NCBI GenBank assembly: GCA_963706555.1
Contig: OY970164.1
Coordinates: forward strand, 3,906,001 to 3,970,000
Direction: 5' to 3'
Source: Bog-473 sp963706555
GTDB taxonomy: Bacteria; Actinomycetota; Acidimicrobiia; Acidimicrobiales; RAAP-2
DNA: 64,000 nt
The translations under genes and the position numbers were made by a program. Below the pieces are notes generated by a model. That model made no database searches, was not told where the DNA came from, and saw only the letters and a program-made list of their open reading frames with translations. Of this stretch, positions 13,355-21,924 are shown piece by piece. Each line of letters opens with the position of its first letter. Within the stretch, counting starts at the first letter, position 1.

Positions 13355-13666
13355 GCACGCGTCTGTGGCATCCCCTGTGTCGGAGGGCGGCCGTCGGGCC
13401 GGCTCCCGCAAAAAGGTTGGGGAGGTATTGGGTCTGGGTAGAGAGGTCCTTGAGGGCCAAGCGAGATACTTGGCAGTACGAATCGTCCGCCGTGATCAGA
13501 CTGCACCACCAGAGCAGTCCACCCGGACAGAGCAGGACACGCATGCGCTTTCCATTCAGCCGTCCCCGGGACGCCGCGCCACACGGCGCGACGCGCTCCG
13601 CACGAGACCAGGCAAGTCAGCGTCCCAAAACGAAGGATCTTCCCCCTCAGCATCCGCGCCTCACTG
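13355..13666. other. Gap before the GGDEF gene, possibly its displaced 5' end
   Basis: About 310 bp without a convincing separate gene. An ATG at 13543 begins MRFPFSRPRD in a frame that would connect to the membrane GGDEF protein only if one base were removed from the C-run at about 13642-13646. This is the likeliest true start of the following gene. Confidence 0.4.
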
Positions 13667-14206
13667 GTGATCATCGTGCTCGTACCCATCACCGTCGCCG
13701 TCGGCCTGACCTGCAGTGTGGTCGTGCATCAGGTCGCGCGGCGCAGCCAGGCCGTCCAGGTGCGCCAATCCTCATTGGGGCTGGACGCACTATTGCGGGC
13801 GCGCATCGCCGTCTATTCGGAATATGTCCCGAGCGCGGCGATCGTGGCGGCCCGGGTGAACCACCTCACCGTGGACCAACTCGACAGCCTCCTCGGCGTC
13901 GACTTCAAGGACAACCTCGTACAAGGGCGCAAGCTCGTGGATCAACAGGCGTCATTCCGCCCTGCCGGGGTCTTCGCCGCCGACCATCGCGCCCTGCTTT
14001 CGCTGCGCCATGCCGTCGACGACGGGACAGCGTCACCGGCCGGGGTCGAGGCATTCTTCAACGGCCTCGGGGACAAAGGTCGATGCGACCTGGATGCGCA
14101 CGTTCAACGGGGTCCAGAACACAACGACGTCAGACTCCCGCTCGACCTCACAAGGCCTGACCGGCCTCGATGCATCGTTCAAGGCGTTCACCTCCGGGCT
14201 CGGTGA
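13667..14206 (+). CDS. Membrane diguanylate cyclase, N-terminal sensor fragment (frameshifted)
   Basis: Encodes the first transmembrane helix (VIIVLVPITVAVGLTCSVVV) and the start of a periplasmic sensor region. The reading frame leaves homology at about 14078, where GAC AAA G stands for the expected GAC AAG (one extra A). The GTG at 13667 lies inside the membrane helix, so the true start is probably upstream (ATG 13543, with a second indel between). Everything after about 14078 in this frame is out of register. Confidence 0.65.
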   Translation: MIIVLVPITVAVGLTCSVVVHQVARRSQAVQVRQSSLGLDALLRARIAVYSEYVPSAAIVAARVNHLTVDQLDSLLGVDFKDNLVQGRKLVDQQASFRPAGVFAADHRALLSLRHAVDDGTASPAGVEAFFNGLGDKGRCDLDAHVQRGPEHNDVRLPLDLTRPDRPRCIVQGVHLRAR

Positions 14207-15482
14207 GGAGAGTCTCCAAAATGGTGGCTCCCTCGAGACCGTCCTCGTAGACGGGGCCACACCGGCCGCGATCGAGAGCCTCATCGTCAGCCATCAGAAA
14301 TTCGTGGCTGCGACGCACGGCTTCCCACAGTTGCTCGGCCCGAAGAGTGCCGCGGCGTGGTCGGCGCTGAACGCCAATCCGCTCTCCACCGAGTTCGAGA
14401 GCTACGTACAACTCGGCATCACGACCGGCCTGAACCACAAGGGACCGCCGTTCGCCGCCAACGCCCCGGCGGTTGCCAAGATCGGTCGCTCCGAAGTGGA
14501 GTGGGCCAACTCGTTGACGCACCTCGTCCTCGCCAGCTCGGCCGACCTCCGGCTGGCGACCGACGGCCAGGCGAACTCGGCGAGTTCCACCCTCGAAGTC
14601 AGCCTCCTTCTCATTGCACTCATCATCCTGCTCTCGGTCGGCGGCGTCCTCACCCTCAGCCGCGCTGTGCGACGGCCGATTGCCGCCCTCGGCGCTGCCT
14701 TCGAGTCGGTCCGGCAGGGAGAGCTCGAGCTCCCCCGTCTCGACGAGTCGGGACCCAGAGAGCTCGCCCTCGCGGCCGGTGCGTTCAATGAAATGACGTC
14801 CACCCTGCGCGGGGTCCAGGCGCAGGCCATCGCCCTGTCCAGCGGGAACCTCGATGACCCGGCGCTGCAGACACCGCTCCCGGGACCCATGGGGGAGGCG
14901 CTGCAATCCGCCCTCAGCAACCTTCACATCTCGATTCAAGCGAGTGAGATCCAGCGGCAAGAGCTCTTCGAGCGGGCGACACGTGATGCGCTGACCGGCC
15001 TGCTCAACCGGGGTGCGGCGCTCGAGTCGCTCAACATCGACCTGGCCGGGGCCCGCCGCAGCCAGGGCAGTCTCGTGCTGACCGTACTGTTCATCGACCT
15101 CGACGAACTGAAGCACATCAACGATTCGCTCGGCCACGAAGGTGGCGATGCCGCCATCCGGGCCGTGGCCGATGCCCTACGTGCGACCACCCGGGCCTCC
15201 GACGTGGTCTCGCGCTACGGCGGTGACGAATTCGTCGTCGGATGGCTCGGGAAACCCGATCCGCCCGCCACCGCACTCCTCGCCAAGCGGATCAGTGAGC
15301 TGGTCGCCACCTCAGTGGTGCAGGCAGAAGAGCACTGCATGACCATCGGCTGCAGTATCGGTGTCGCCATCTCCGGGCCGTTGGACGTCACTGTCCTGAC
15401 CTTGATCGAGCGGGCAGACCATGCGCTCTATGAGGCCAAGAAGTACGGCCGCGGCCAGGTGCGGTGGTTCGAGACGGTCTGA
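14079..15482 (+). CDS. Membrane diguanylate cyclase, HAMP-GGDEF fragment (after frameshift)
   Basis: Continuation of the preceding gene in the +1 frame. It contains the rest of the extracytoplasmic sensor, a second membrane helix (LLLIALIILLSVGGVLTLSR), a HAMP segment (SRAVRRPIAALGAAFESVRQ) and a GGDEF domain. The domain starts at RDALTGLLNRGAAL, with FIDLDELKHINDSLGH for Mg/GTP binding and the signature RYGGDEFVVG, where the catalytic GGDEF is intact. There is no RxxD inhibitory-site motif five residues before GGDEF (SDVVSRYGGDEF). Likely a c-di-GMP synthase responding to an external signal. Confidence 0.85.
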   Translation, partial: VDATWMRTFNGVQNTTTSDSRSTSQGLTGLDASFKAFTSGLGEESLQNGGSLETVLVDGATPAAIESLIVSHQKFVAATHGFPQLLGPKSAAAWSALNANPLSTEFESYVQLGITTGLNHKGPPFAANAPAVAKIGRSEVEWANSLTHLVLASSADLRLATDGQANSASSTLEVSLLLIALIILLSVGGVLTLSRAVRRPIAALGAAFESVRQGELELPRLDESGPRELALAAGAFNEMTSTLRGVQAQAIALSSGNLDDPALQTPLPGPMGEALQSALSNLHISIQASEIQRQELFERATRDALTGLLNRGAALESLNIDLAGARRSQGSLVLTVLFIDLDELKHINDSLGHEGGDAAIRAVADALRATTRASDVVSRYGGDEFVVGWLGKPDPPATALLAKRISELVATSVVQAEEHCMTIGCSIGVAISGPLDVTVLTLIERADHALYEAKKYGRGQVRWFETV

Positions 15483-15508
15483 GCGCTGCCGCGTGAATGC
15501 GGCCGGAC

Positions 15509-16060
15509 CTATTGCTCGGCAAGGATCGCCGCGATTTCGGCCAACGGATTCCTGACGACCGGTCCCGTCACCTCCACCTCGGCCCGCGCAATCCGGCCAT
15601 TGAACGTGAAGGGCGCCACATAGCCCTCTCCGACCGCCGGCCCCCACTCGTACCCACAAGTGAGGCCGACCCCCAACCCGTTGAAACCGGCCGGCGTGAA
15701 GCGGTCGATCACACCCTCGGCGACCTGGCGGCCGTCGACCCACAATTGGACGGGCCCGCCCAGGCCCTCGTCCTTGGTGAATTCGAAGGCGACGTGATGG
15801 GCGCCCGCGCCAATCGGCTCGGTGCTGACGAGGACGTGGCGGGTCTTGCCGTAGAGGTTGTGCACGTAGCGCGGATAGCCATCCACGACATGCAGCGACC
15901 ACCCGCCCAGCGCAGAGCCGACAGCGAGGAGCACGCCATGTGGGACGACCCCTTCGTCGATCTCGATGTCCGCCCGCACCGTGTGGGACCGGTTCTGCAC
16001 CGGCACGGCCACCGACTCGGGGACGGGCGCTCCTCCTTGGAAGTAGCGGAACGACCGCAC
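15509..16060 (-). CDS. Arylsulfatase, C-terminal beta-domain fragment
   Basis: Last 183 residues of the sulfatase in its fourth frame. It begins at SFRYFQGGAPVPESVAVPVQ, then GWSLHVVDGYPRYVHNLYGK and FEFTKDEGLGGPVQLWVDGR, a jelly-roll-like C-terminal domain often found in large bacterial arylsulfatases. The ATG at 16060 is an internal Met exposed by the frameshift. Confidence 0.7.
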   Translation of the reverse strand: MRSFRYFQGGAPVPESVAVPVQNRSHTVRADIEIDEGVVPHGVLLAVGSALGGWSLHVVDGYPRYVHNLYGKTRHVLVSTEPIGAGAHHVAFEFTKDEGLGGPVQLWVDGRQVAEGVIDRFTPAGFNGLGVGLTCGYEWGPAVGEGYVAPFTFNGRIARAEVEVTGPVVRNPLAEIAAILAEQ

Positions 16061-16254
16061 GCTCGCGCCGTCGGTCGGGAGGCTTGTGGATCAGCGCCCA
16101 CAGCGGCCGGTTGTCCAGAGGCAGGACGTCGTTGCGCGCCGCCTCGTCCCACCACAACGCAATCATGGCGGCCAGGCGCTCGGGCTCCGCTGCGGCCAGG
16201 TCCACCGACTCGGAGAGGTCCTCGGCTACGTGGTAGAGCTCCCACACGTCGTCG

Positions 16255-17172
16255 TCAAAGGAGGCGTTGGGATTGAGGCCGTCGTCGTACATCGGGCCGA
16301 CGGGGTGGAAGGTCACCGCCTTCCACCCGTCGTGATAGATGGCCCGGGATCCGAACATCTCGAAGTACTGGGTCGTGTGGGTCGCCGGCAGATCCGCCCC
16401 CGTCGAGGTCGAGCAGCGGAGCGAAGCTGATCCCGTCGAGGCGCGATTGGGCCACGCCGTCAATGGAGGGAGGCGCCGTGACGCCAGCCAGCTCGAGGAC
16501 GCTCGGAAGAATGTCGACGGCATGGACGAACTGATGGCGGACACCCCCGGCGGCCTCACGCAGGCGCGCCGGCCAGCTCACGATGCACGGATCCGCCACA
16601 CCGCCCTCGTGCACCTCGCGCTTCCAGCGCTTGAAAGGGGTGTTGCCGGCCATGGTCCAACCCCAGGGGTAGTTGTTGTGCGTCGTGGGACCACCGATCT
16701 CATCGATGCGCTCGTGCATCTCGTTGCGCGACGCCGGGTCGAGGTTCTCGAGCCGGATGTCGTTGATCGAGCCCTGCGACCCACCTTCGGAACTGGCGCC
16801 GTTGTCCGAGACCAGGACCACCAAGGTGTCGTCCCGGTCGCCCACATCCTCGAGGAAGGAGAACACCCGCCCGAGCTGCTCGTCGGTGTAGGACAGGAAG
16901 CCGGCGAAACACTCCATGAATCGCGCCGCCAGCTTCCGTTCGACCTCACCCAGGTCCTCCCATGCCGGCACCCATGGAGGACGTGGAGTGAGCGTGGTCC
17001 CCGGCGGCAGGATGCCCAGCTCGAGTTGCCGGGCGAAGGCGCGTGCACGCCAGTCGTCCCACCCGGCATCGAAGGCGCCCCGGTACCGGTCGATCCACTC
17101 CTTCGGGGCCTGATGCGGAGAATGGCAGGCTCCGGTGCAGAGGTAGAGGAAGAAGGGGCGTTCGGCGTCCAC
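16255..17172 (-). CDS. Arylsulfatase, central fragment
   Basis: Middle of the same enzyme in the next frame, from ERPFFLYLCTGACHSPHQAP through VSDNGASSEGG (the second metal-binding Asp-Asn pair) and NTPFKRWKREVHEGGVADPC to the DILPSVLELAG segment. Homology ends at about 16398 and the last 45 or so residues are frame-shifted. The apparent ATG start at 17172 is internal to the real gene. Confidence 0.75.
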   Translation of the reverse strand: MDAERPFFLYLCTGACHSPHQAPKEWIDRYRGAFDAGWDDWRARAFARQLELGILPPGTTLTPRPPWVPAWEDLGEVERKLAARFMECFAGFLSYTDEQLGRVFSFLEDVGDRDDTLVVLVSDNGASSEGGSQGSINDIRLENLDPASRNEMHERIDEIGGPTTHNNYPWGWTMAGNTPFKRWKREVHEGGVADPCIVSWPARLREAAGGVRHQFVHAVDILPSVLELAGVTAPPSIDGVAQSRLDGISFAPLLDLDGGGSAGDPHDPVLRDVRIPGHLSRRVEGGDLPPRRPDVRRRPQSQRLL

Positions 17173-17818
17173 GGCCCGCAGGTCCCCGACGAACTCGAAT
17201 GGCCCGATCGGCCAGATCGGCGCTCAAGTGGTAGCCGTCGTCGATGCTCCGGGGCGGGCGTACCGAATGGTTGTCGTGGAACAGGGCAGGGACGAATTGA
17301 TGGGTCTCACCGCCGTGGAAGCCGTACCAGCGCTCGAACCCGCGGGCGAGCGGCCACGTCGCCCGCGACGAGGCCATGTCCGTCTCGTTGTCAGGGCTCA
17401 AATGCCACTTGCCGACGGCATAGGTGGCATAGCCCTGCTGGCGCAGTATCTCCGAGAGGAAGCCGTTCTCGCGGGGCGGCCTGCCCCAGTAGCCGGGGTA
17501 CCCCACGGCGAGGTCGGCCACGCGCCCCATGCCGCTGCGATGATGATTGCGCCCCGTCAACAGGCACGCACGCGAGGGGGAGCAGAGGGCGGTGGTGTGA
17601 AAGTTCGCCAGACGCAAGCCCGAGGCGGCCAAGGCGTCGATCGCCGGCGTGGCGATGGGGGAGCCGTAGCAACCGAGTTGGGCGAACCCCACGTCATCGA
17701 GCACGACAAGCACGACATTCGGCGCCCCGGGCGGCGCGGTCACCTGAGGCGGCCACCATGGCTCCGAGTCCCGCCAGTCTCGGCCGATGCGGCCGCCGAA
17801 CTCCCGCTTCTGCGTCAT
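16946..17818 (-). CDS. Arylsulfatase, N-terminal catalytic fragment
   Basis: Catalytic head of the sulfatase. Metal-binding LDDVGFAQLGCYGSP (Asp41/Asp42) is followed by the sulfatase signature TTALCSPSRACLLTGRN, where Cys79 of C-x-P-x-R would be converted to formylglycine. GKWHLSPDNETDM and GFERWYGFHGGETHQF complete the active-site region. In-register homology ends at about 17200; the remaining residues to 16946 are out of frame. Sulfatase maturation needs formylglycine-generating enzyme or a radical-SAM anSME, neither of which is in the window. Confidence 0.85.
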   Translation of the reverse strand: MTQKREFGGRIGRDWRDSEPWWPPQVTAPPGAPNVVLVVLDDVGFAQLGCYGSPIATPAIDALAASGLRLANFHTTALCSPSRACLLTGRNHHRSGMGRVADLAVGYPGYWGRPPRENGFLSEILRQQGYATYAVGKWHLSPDNETDMASSRATWPLARGFERWYGFHGGETHQFVPALFHDNHSVRPPRSIDDGYHLSADLADRAIRVRRGPAGRGRRTPLLPLPLHRSLPFSASGPEGVDRPVPGRLRCRVGRLACTRLRPATRAGHPAAGDHAHSTSSMGAGMGGPG

Positions 17819-17853
17819 CGTCCCCCTTCTTCGTCCCTCATGCTGCTGTGTCC

Positions 17854-17938
17854 TCGTGCCGCTCAGTCCCTCGTGCCGCTCAGTCCCTCGTGCCGCTCAG
17901 TCCCTCGTGCCGCTCAGTCCCTCGTGCTGCTCAGCCGG
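17854..17938. repeat. Five tandem copies of a 17-bp unit
   Basis: TCGTGCCGCTCAGTCCC occurs four times without mismatch (17854, 17871, 17888, 17905) and once degenerate (17922). The array starts just 5' of the sulfatase gene (36 bp from its start codon at 17818) and its final unit overlaps the stop codon of the upstream cyclase gene (17931). It thus fills the whole gap between two minus-strand genes. The 17-bp period cannot be coding. Confidence 0.95.
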
Positions 17939-18992
17939 GCGATGACGTCGGGACCGTCGTGTCCAATGAGAACACTTCGATGGGGTCGTCGAATCCCTTG
18001 AGCAGTCGATATCCCGCCGGTTTGAAGACGAACGCGTCGCTGGCCGAGGCCACGGTGTCCGCGTCGACCAGCACTTCGCCGGGAATGGCCAGATCAGCCA
18101 GGCGTGACGCCAAGTTGACCACCTTGCCGTAGTAGTCGCCATGGCGTGCGATCACGTCGCCGAAGCAGACGCCCCCACGCGGCTCGATACCGGCCCCGAA
18201 TGCCGCGGTGATATCGCGCCCGATCGCACACCCGTCCGCGGCACGGAGGGCGATGAACATGACTTCGTCGCCGATGTGCTTGACGATCCGACCATTGTGC
18301 GCCGATGCGACCTCGAATGCCTTCACCTCGAAGGCACCGACGAGCTCGAGCAACTCGCTCGGCGACGTGTGCATCGACAGCGGCGTGAATCCGACGAGGT
18401 CGACGAAGCCCACGGCCAGCCGGTGCAGTGACCGCTCGCTCACCCCGGCCTGGGTCACCCGCTGGCGCTCGATGGCATCGCGCATGTGGTGCGAGAAGAT
18501 GACACCCATCGAATCGCCGAGGCGCAGGGCCGCTGCGCTCACCGACGCCAGGTCCTTGGCCCAGGCCAACAGGTCGACATCGGGCGAGTCCATCTCGGGC
18601 TCCTGCGTCTGGACATAGACCGACACGGCCGCTTCAGCTACTCGCGCCAGTGAGCTGCCCAGCACCCGCAACAGCTCGCCGCCGTGCTCGCCGACCGGAT
18701 GCATCTGCGTCAGGAGTTGCGTGAATTCTGCGTCGCGCTCGGAGAACATGCGTGTGTCGGGGGTCGGCACGACGATGCCGAGGGTCCGCCACAGGGAAAG
18801 GACCTGCTCGAGCGGTGCTCCGGTGAGGGCCGCCACGTCCTTGGCACTCCGCGTCGCCCCCTCGGCGAAGACAAGGTCACCGGCCAACCTGGCCACGTGG
18901 CAATCGGACCAGGCCGTCTCGATCTGCTCGTCGGTCGCGCCCAGGGACCGGAGGAATTCGTCGACCGCCTCGGCCCCCTCCTTCTCACCCAC
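17931..18992 (-). CDS. Class III adenylate/guanylate cyclase with N-terminal regulatory domain
   Basis: 353 aa. Residues about 1-180 form a helical domain reminiscent of the autoinhibitory module of mycobacterial Rv1264-type cyclases. Residues about 190-345 are the catalytic CHD domain: VGFVDLVGFTPLS (first metal Asp), KHIGDEVMFIAL (substrate Lys and second Asp) and VVNLASRLADLA (transition-state Asn and Arg). All canonical residues appear present, so activity is plausible. The N-terminal half contains HTH-like text (AKDVAALTGAPLEQVLSLWR). The product nucleotide is inferred as cAMP from the Lys-Gly-Asp context, not proven. Confidence 0.88.
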   Translation of the reverse strand: MGEKEGAEAVDEFLRSLGATDEQIETAWSDCHVARLAGDLVFAEGATRSAKDVAALTGAPLEQVLSLWRTLGIVVPTPDTRMFSERDAEFTQLLTQMHPVGEHGGELLRVLGSSLARVAEAAVSVYVQTQEPEMDSPDVDLLAWAKDLASVSAAALRLGDSMGVIFSHHMRDAIERQRVTQAGVSERSLHRLAVGFVDLVGFTPLSMHTSPSELLELVGAFEVKAFEVASAHNGRIVKHIGDEVMFIALRAADGCAIGRDITAAFGAGIEPRGGVCFGDVIARHGDYYGKVVNLASRLADLAIPGEVLVDADTVASASDAFVFKPAGYRLLKGFDDPIEVFSLDTTVPTSSPG

Positions 18993-19167
18993 GATCTGAC
19001 GCTACCGGAACTTTCCCCGCACTCTGGCGACCGCCCTACGCTACGAGCATGGCCACATGCGACCTGGGCGGCACCACGGTGGACGTCGAACGGGGCGGTG
19101 CGCCCCCACGAAGGGCCGCAGCCGCCATATCGGGGTCATCGGCGGTACAGAGCGAAGCGAGGTAGCG

Positions 19168-20826
19168 ATGTTCGATCTGACGAACAGTCCGGAATGGTCG
19201 GCTCTCTCGAAGCACTTCGGGGAGGTGGGCGATCGACATCTGCGTCAGCTCTTTGCCGACGAGCCCGATCGTGCGACCCGTCTGAGTGCCGGAGCAGGCG
19301 ACCTCGTCCTGGACTATTCCAAGCACCGGATCACCGAGGAGACACTGCCGCTGTTGATCGACCTGGCCCTCGCGGCCGGGGTCGAGGGCCGACGTGACGC
19401 CATGTTCGCCGGCGCCCATATCAACAGCACCGAGGATCGTGCCGTACTCCACGTGGCGCTCCGCATGACGGAGCGCCAGAAGCTCACGGTCGACGGGCAG
19501 GATGTCGTGCGCGACGTCCACAGCGTCTTGCGCCACATGGGTGACATCTCGGACCGTATCCGCAACGGCTCGTGGGTGGGCGCCACGGGAGAGCGCATCA
19601 AGGCAGTGGTCAACATCGGCATCGGCGGATCCGACCTGGGCCCCGCCATGGCGTACGAGGCACTGGCTGACTACGCCGCACCTGACCTGATCAGTCGTTT
19701 CGTGTCCAACGTCGACCCGGTGGACCTCTACGCGGCGACCCATGACCTCGATCCGGCCACCACGTTGTTCGTGATCAGCTCGAAGACCTTTACGACCCTC
19801 GAGACGCTCACCAATGCGGCCGCAGCCCGCGAATGGTTGCTCAACGGACTCAACGCCGCGGCCGGCGATGCCGGCGTCGGGCCCGACGCAGTGGCCAAGC
19901 ACTTCATCGCTGTGTCCACGAATACCGCCGCCGTGGCCGAGTTCGGCATCGACACCGCCAACATGCTCGAATTCTGGGACTGGGTCGGCGGGCGCTACTC
20001 CTACGACTCGGCCATCGGCTTCTCGCTCATGGTGGCCATCGGGCGCAAGGCGTTCGGCGACATGCTCGCCGGGTTCCACACCATCGACGAGCATTTCCGC
20101 ACGACCCCACTCGAGCGAAATCTCCCGGTGATCATGGGGTTGCTCAACGTCTGGTACAACAACTTCTTCGGCGCCCAGACCCACGCGGTGTTGCCGTACA
20201 GCCACCGCATGGCGCGTTTTCCGGCGTACCTCCAGCAGCTGACGATGGAGTCCAACGGGAAGTCGGTCCGCCTGGACGGAAGCGCCGTCGAGGGCCAGAC
20301 GGGGGAGATCTTCTGGGGTGCGCCGGGCACCAACGGCCAGCATGCCTTCTACCAGCTCATCCACCAGGGCACGAAGCTGATTCCGGCGGACTTCATCGCG
20401 TTCGCCGAGTCCACCCACGACAACGGCAGCCAGCAGGATCTCCTGATGGCCAATTGTCTGGCGCAAACCAAGGCATTGGCGTTCGGAAAGACAGCCCAGG
20501 AGATCGCAGCCGAGGGGACCCCGGCCCAGCTGGTCCCGCACAAAGTGATGCCGGGCAACCGACCGACTTCGACCATTCTCGCCCCCAAACTCACGCCGTC
20601 GGTCCTGGGTCAGTTGGTCGCCCTCTACGAGCACACGGTCTTCGTCGAGGGCGCGATCTGGGGGATCGATTCGTTCGATCAATGGGGGGTCGAGCTGGGG
20701 AAGGTCATGGCCAAGGAGCTGGCCCCGGTCCTCAGCGCAGAGGACGCGCCGGACCTTTCCGGCCAGGACGCCTCGACGGCCGCGCTGGTCCGGCACTACC
20801 GCTCGTTCCGGGGCCGGTCGACCTAA
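19168..20826 (+). CDS. pgi: Glucose-6-phosphate isomerase
   Basis: 552 aa, the long bacterial/eukaryotic PGI type, interconverting glucose-6-P and fructose-6-P. Signatures: VVNIGIGGSDLGPAMAYEAL, ISSKTFTTLETLTNA, FWDWVGGRYSYDSAIGFSL, MESNGKSVRLDG (catalytic Glu region), FYQLIHQGTKLIPADFI (catalytic His) and the C-terminal GIDSFDQWGVELGK (catalytic Lys). The start at ATG 19168 is preceded by GCGAGGTAGCG. The stop TAA overlaps the convergent PhyH stop by 3 bases. It works with tkt, tal and pgl at 42-46 kb. Confidence 0.97.
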   Translation: MFDLTNSPEWSALSKHFGEVGDRHLRQLFADEPDRATRLSAGAGDLVLDYSKHRITEETLPLLIDLALAAGVEGRRDAMFAGAHINSTEDRAVLHVALRMTERQKLTVDGQDVVRDVHSVLRHMGDISDRIRNGSWVGATGERIKAVVNIGIGGSDLGPAMAYEALADYAAPDLISRFVSNVDPVDLYAATHDLDPATTLFVISSKTFTTLETLTNAAAAREWLLNGLNAAAGDAGVGPDAVAKHFIAVSTNTAAVAEFGIDTANMLEFWDWVGGRYSYDSAIGFSLMVAIGRKAFGDMLAGFHTIDEHFRTTPLERNLPVIMGLLNVWYNNFFGAQTHAVLPYSHRMARFPAYLQQLTMESNGKSVRLDGSAVEGQTGEIFWGAPGTNGQHAFYQLIHQGTKLIPADFIAFAESTHDNGSQQDLLMANCLAQTKALAFGKTAQEIAAEGTPAQLVPHKVMPGNRPTSTILAPKLTPSVLGQLVALYEHTVFVEGAIWGIDSFDQWGVELGKVMAKELAPVLSAEDAPDLSGQDASTAALVRHYRSFRGRST

Positions 20827-21797
20827 AGGACCGCCCCGGGCGTGTGGTGGATCTTCGCTCGCCACGGATCGAGGTCCAGCCCCGGGTAGCGGAGGGCGGT
20901 CTGGGCGAGAAGCGCATAGTTCCACACGGGATGTCCGGGCGGAGGAAAACCGAACAGCTCCAACTGGCGCGGCGTGGAGGCCTCGACGAAGGAGGTCCAC
21001 TCGGGCCCGGTGGAACGGGACTGCTGTTGGTCGTAGCCGATCCAGTCGTGGTGCGCGTGCTTGAAGGCCGTGCCGGCAGTGAATCGAGCCGTCCCGGGTG
21101 ACCCGAACGGAGCGCCCCGGTGGAAGACATCGGACCGGTAGGCCAGATACGACCCCCGCACGCCCGGCGCTGCACGCTCATCGGCGTAGAGCTGCGGATC
21201 CATGTCGGGCATGACGACCCCGTAGGGCGACGTGACGTGGGCGGATCGGCCCAGCGGCACCAACCGGGTGGGATTGTCGGATTCCAAGACGTCGGAGAGA
21301 TAGAGGAAGCCCTGAAGATTCCACCAGGGCGCCTCGTGGCCGGACGGAAGCCACGAGTGGTTGCGATCCGTATGCATCGGTTGTTCGTAGTTCGTCAACC
21401 CGGAGTACTTGGCGCTCGCTTGCGCCTGATACAGGCGGATGTCGGTGGTCCCCAACGCACGTTCCGCAAAGTCGACGATCGAGGGGTGGACAATGAGCCG
21501 GTTGAGCACGCCCGAGCCCACGAAGGGAAAGAGGCCACCCCATCGGTGCTGCTCGGGTCGAAACCCCGCACCTTCATCGGGCCAGATGTAGTCCGGTTCC
21601 GGGAGCGTCGGACGGCCCCGCCAGCGTTCGGTCACGCCCTCCGGGTCCGCGTGGTACTCGTCGGCGCTCGGAAAGAGGAGACGAAGGTCCTCAGCGGCGG
21701 CATCGATTTCGTCGACGCCGACCAGGCCCTCGAGGAGGACCCAGCCGTCGGCCCGCCATGTCGCGACTTCCGCTTCGGTGGCCACACGCGAGCTCAC
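20823..21797 (-). CDS. Phytanoyl-CoA dioxygenase (PhyH) family protein
   Basis: 324 aa Fe(II)/2-oxoglutarate-dependent dioxygenase fold. The facial triad is visible as HTD in NYEQPMHTDRNHSW and the distal His in YRSDVFHRGAPFGSPG, followed by an Arg 8 residues on for 2-oxoglutarate. The GTG at 21797 is favoured because it is preceded by GGAGAAGGGG; an ATG at 21842 would add 15 residues. The substrate is unknown; relatives hydroxylate lipids or secondary metabolites. The stop codons of this gene and pgi interlock. Confidence 0.85.
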   Translation of the reverse strand: MSSRVATEAEVATWRADGWVLLEGLVGVDEIDAAAEDLRLLFPSADEYHADPEGVTERWRGRPTLPEPDYIWPDEGAGFRPEQHRWGGLFPFVGSGVLNRLIVHPSIVDFAERALGTTDIRLYQAQASAKYSGLTNYEQPMHTDRNHSWLPSGHEAPWWNLQGFLYLSDVLESDNPTRLVPLGRSAHVTSPYGVVMPDMDPQLYADERAAPGVRGSYLAYRSDVFHRGAPFGSPGTARFTAGTAFKHAHHDWIGYDQQQSRSTGPEWTSFVEASTPRQLELFGFPPPGHPVWNYALLAQTALRYPGLDLDPWRAKIHHTPGAVL

Positions 21798-21924
21798 GAT
21801 GTTCCCCTTCTCCTCACCCCTGTCCTCCCTGCAGCCGTCCATCCGCCAGCGCGAGTGACCAGATCTTCCGGCCCGCTGCGGCGCGGGTCAAGTCCCGCAC
21901 CGCGCGACGTGCTCCAATTGCGGC

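Larger units (their letters stand above)
15509..17818 (-). pseudogene. Arylsulfatase, full extent, interrupted by three +1 frameshifts
   Basis: One type I sulfatase gene of about 770 codons read in four successive frames. The junctions, given on the plus strand, are about 17200 (ATTCGAG where ATCGAG is expected), about 16398 (five G instead of four) and about 16066 (CCC instead of CC). Removing one base at each restores continuous homology: DRAIEFVGDL, LLDLDGADLPATHTTQYF and HKPPTDGASVRSFRYFQGG. The third piece (about 16068-16398) lies only in this combined frame and carries FEMFGSRAIYHDGWKAVTFH plus HVAEDLSESVDLAAAEPERL. The last piece is a beta-rich C-terminal extension. The three fragments with their own frames are listed separately. 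Either the gene is dead or, more likely, the consensus is wrong at three homopolymers. Confidence 0.8.

Noticed and set aside
19049..19165. 38-codon ORF upstream of pgi (MATCDLGGTTVDVERGG)
   Set aside because: Short, no homology, no ribosome site; it could be a leader peptide but nothing supports it.
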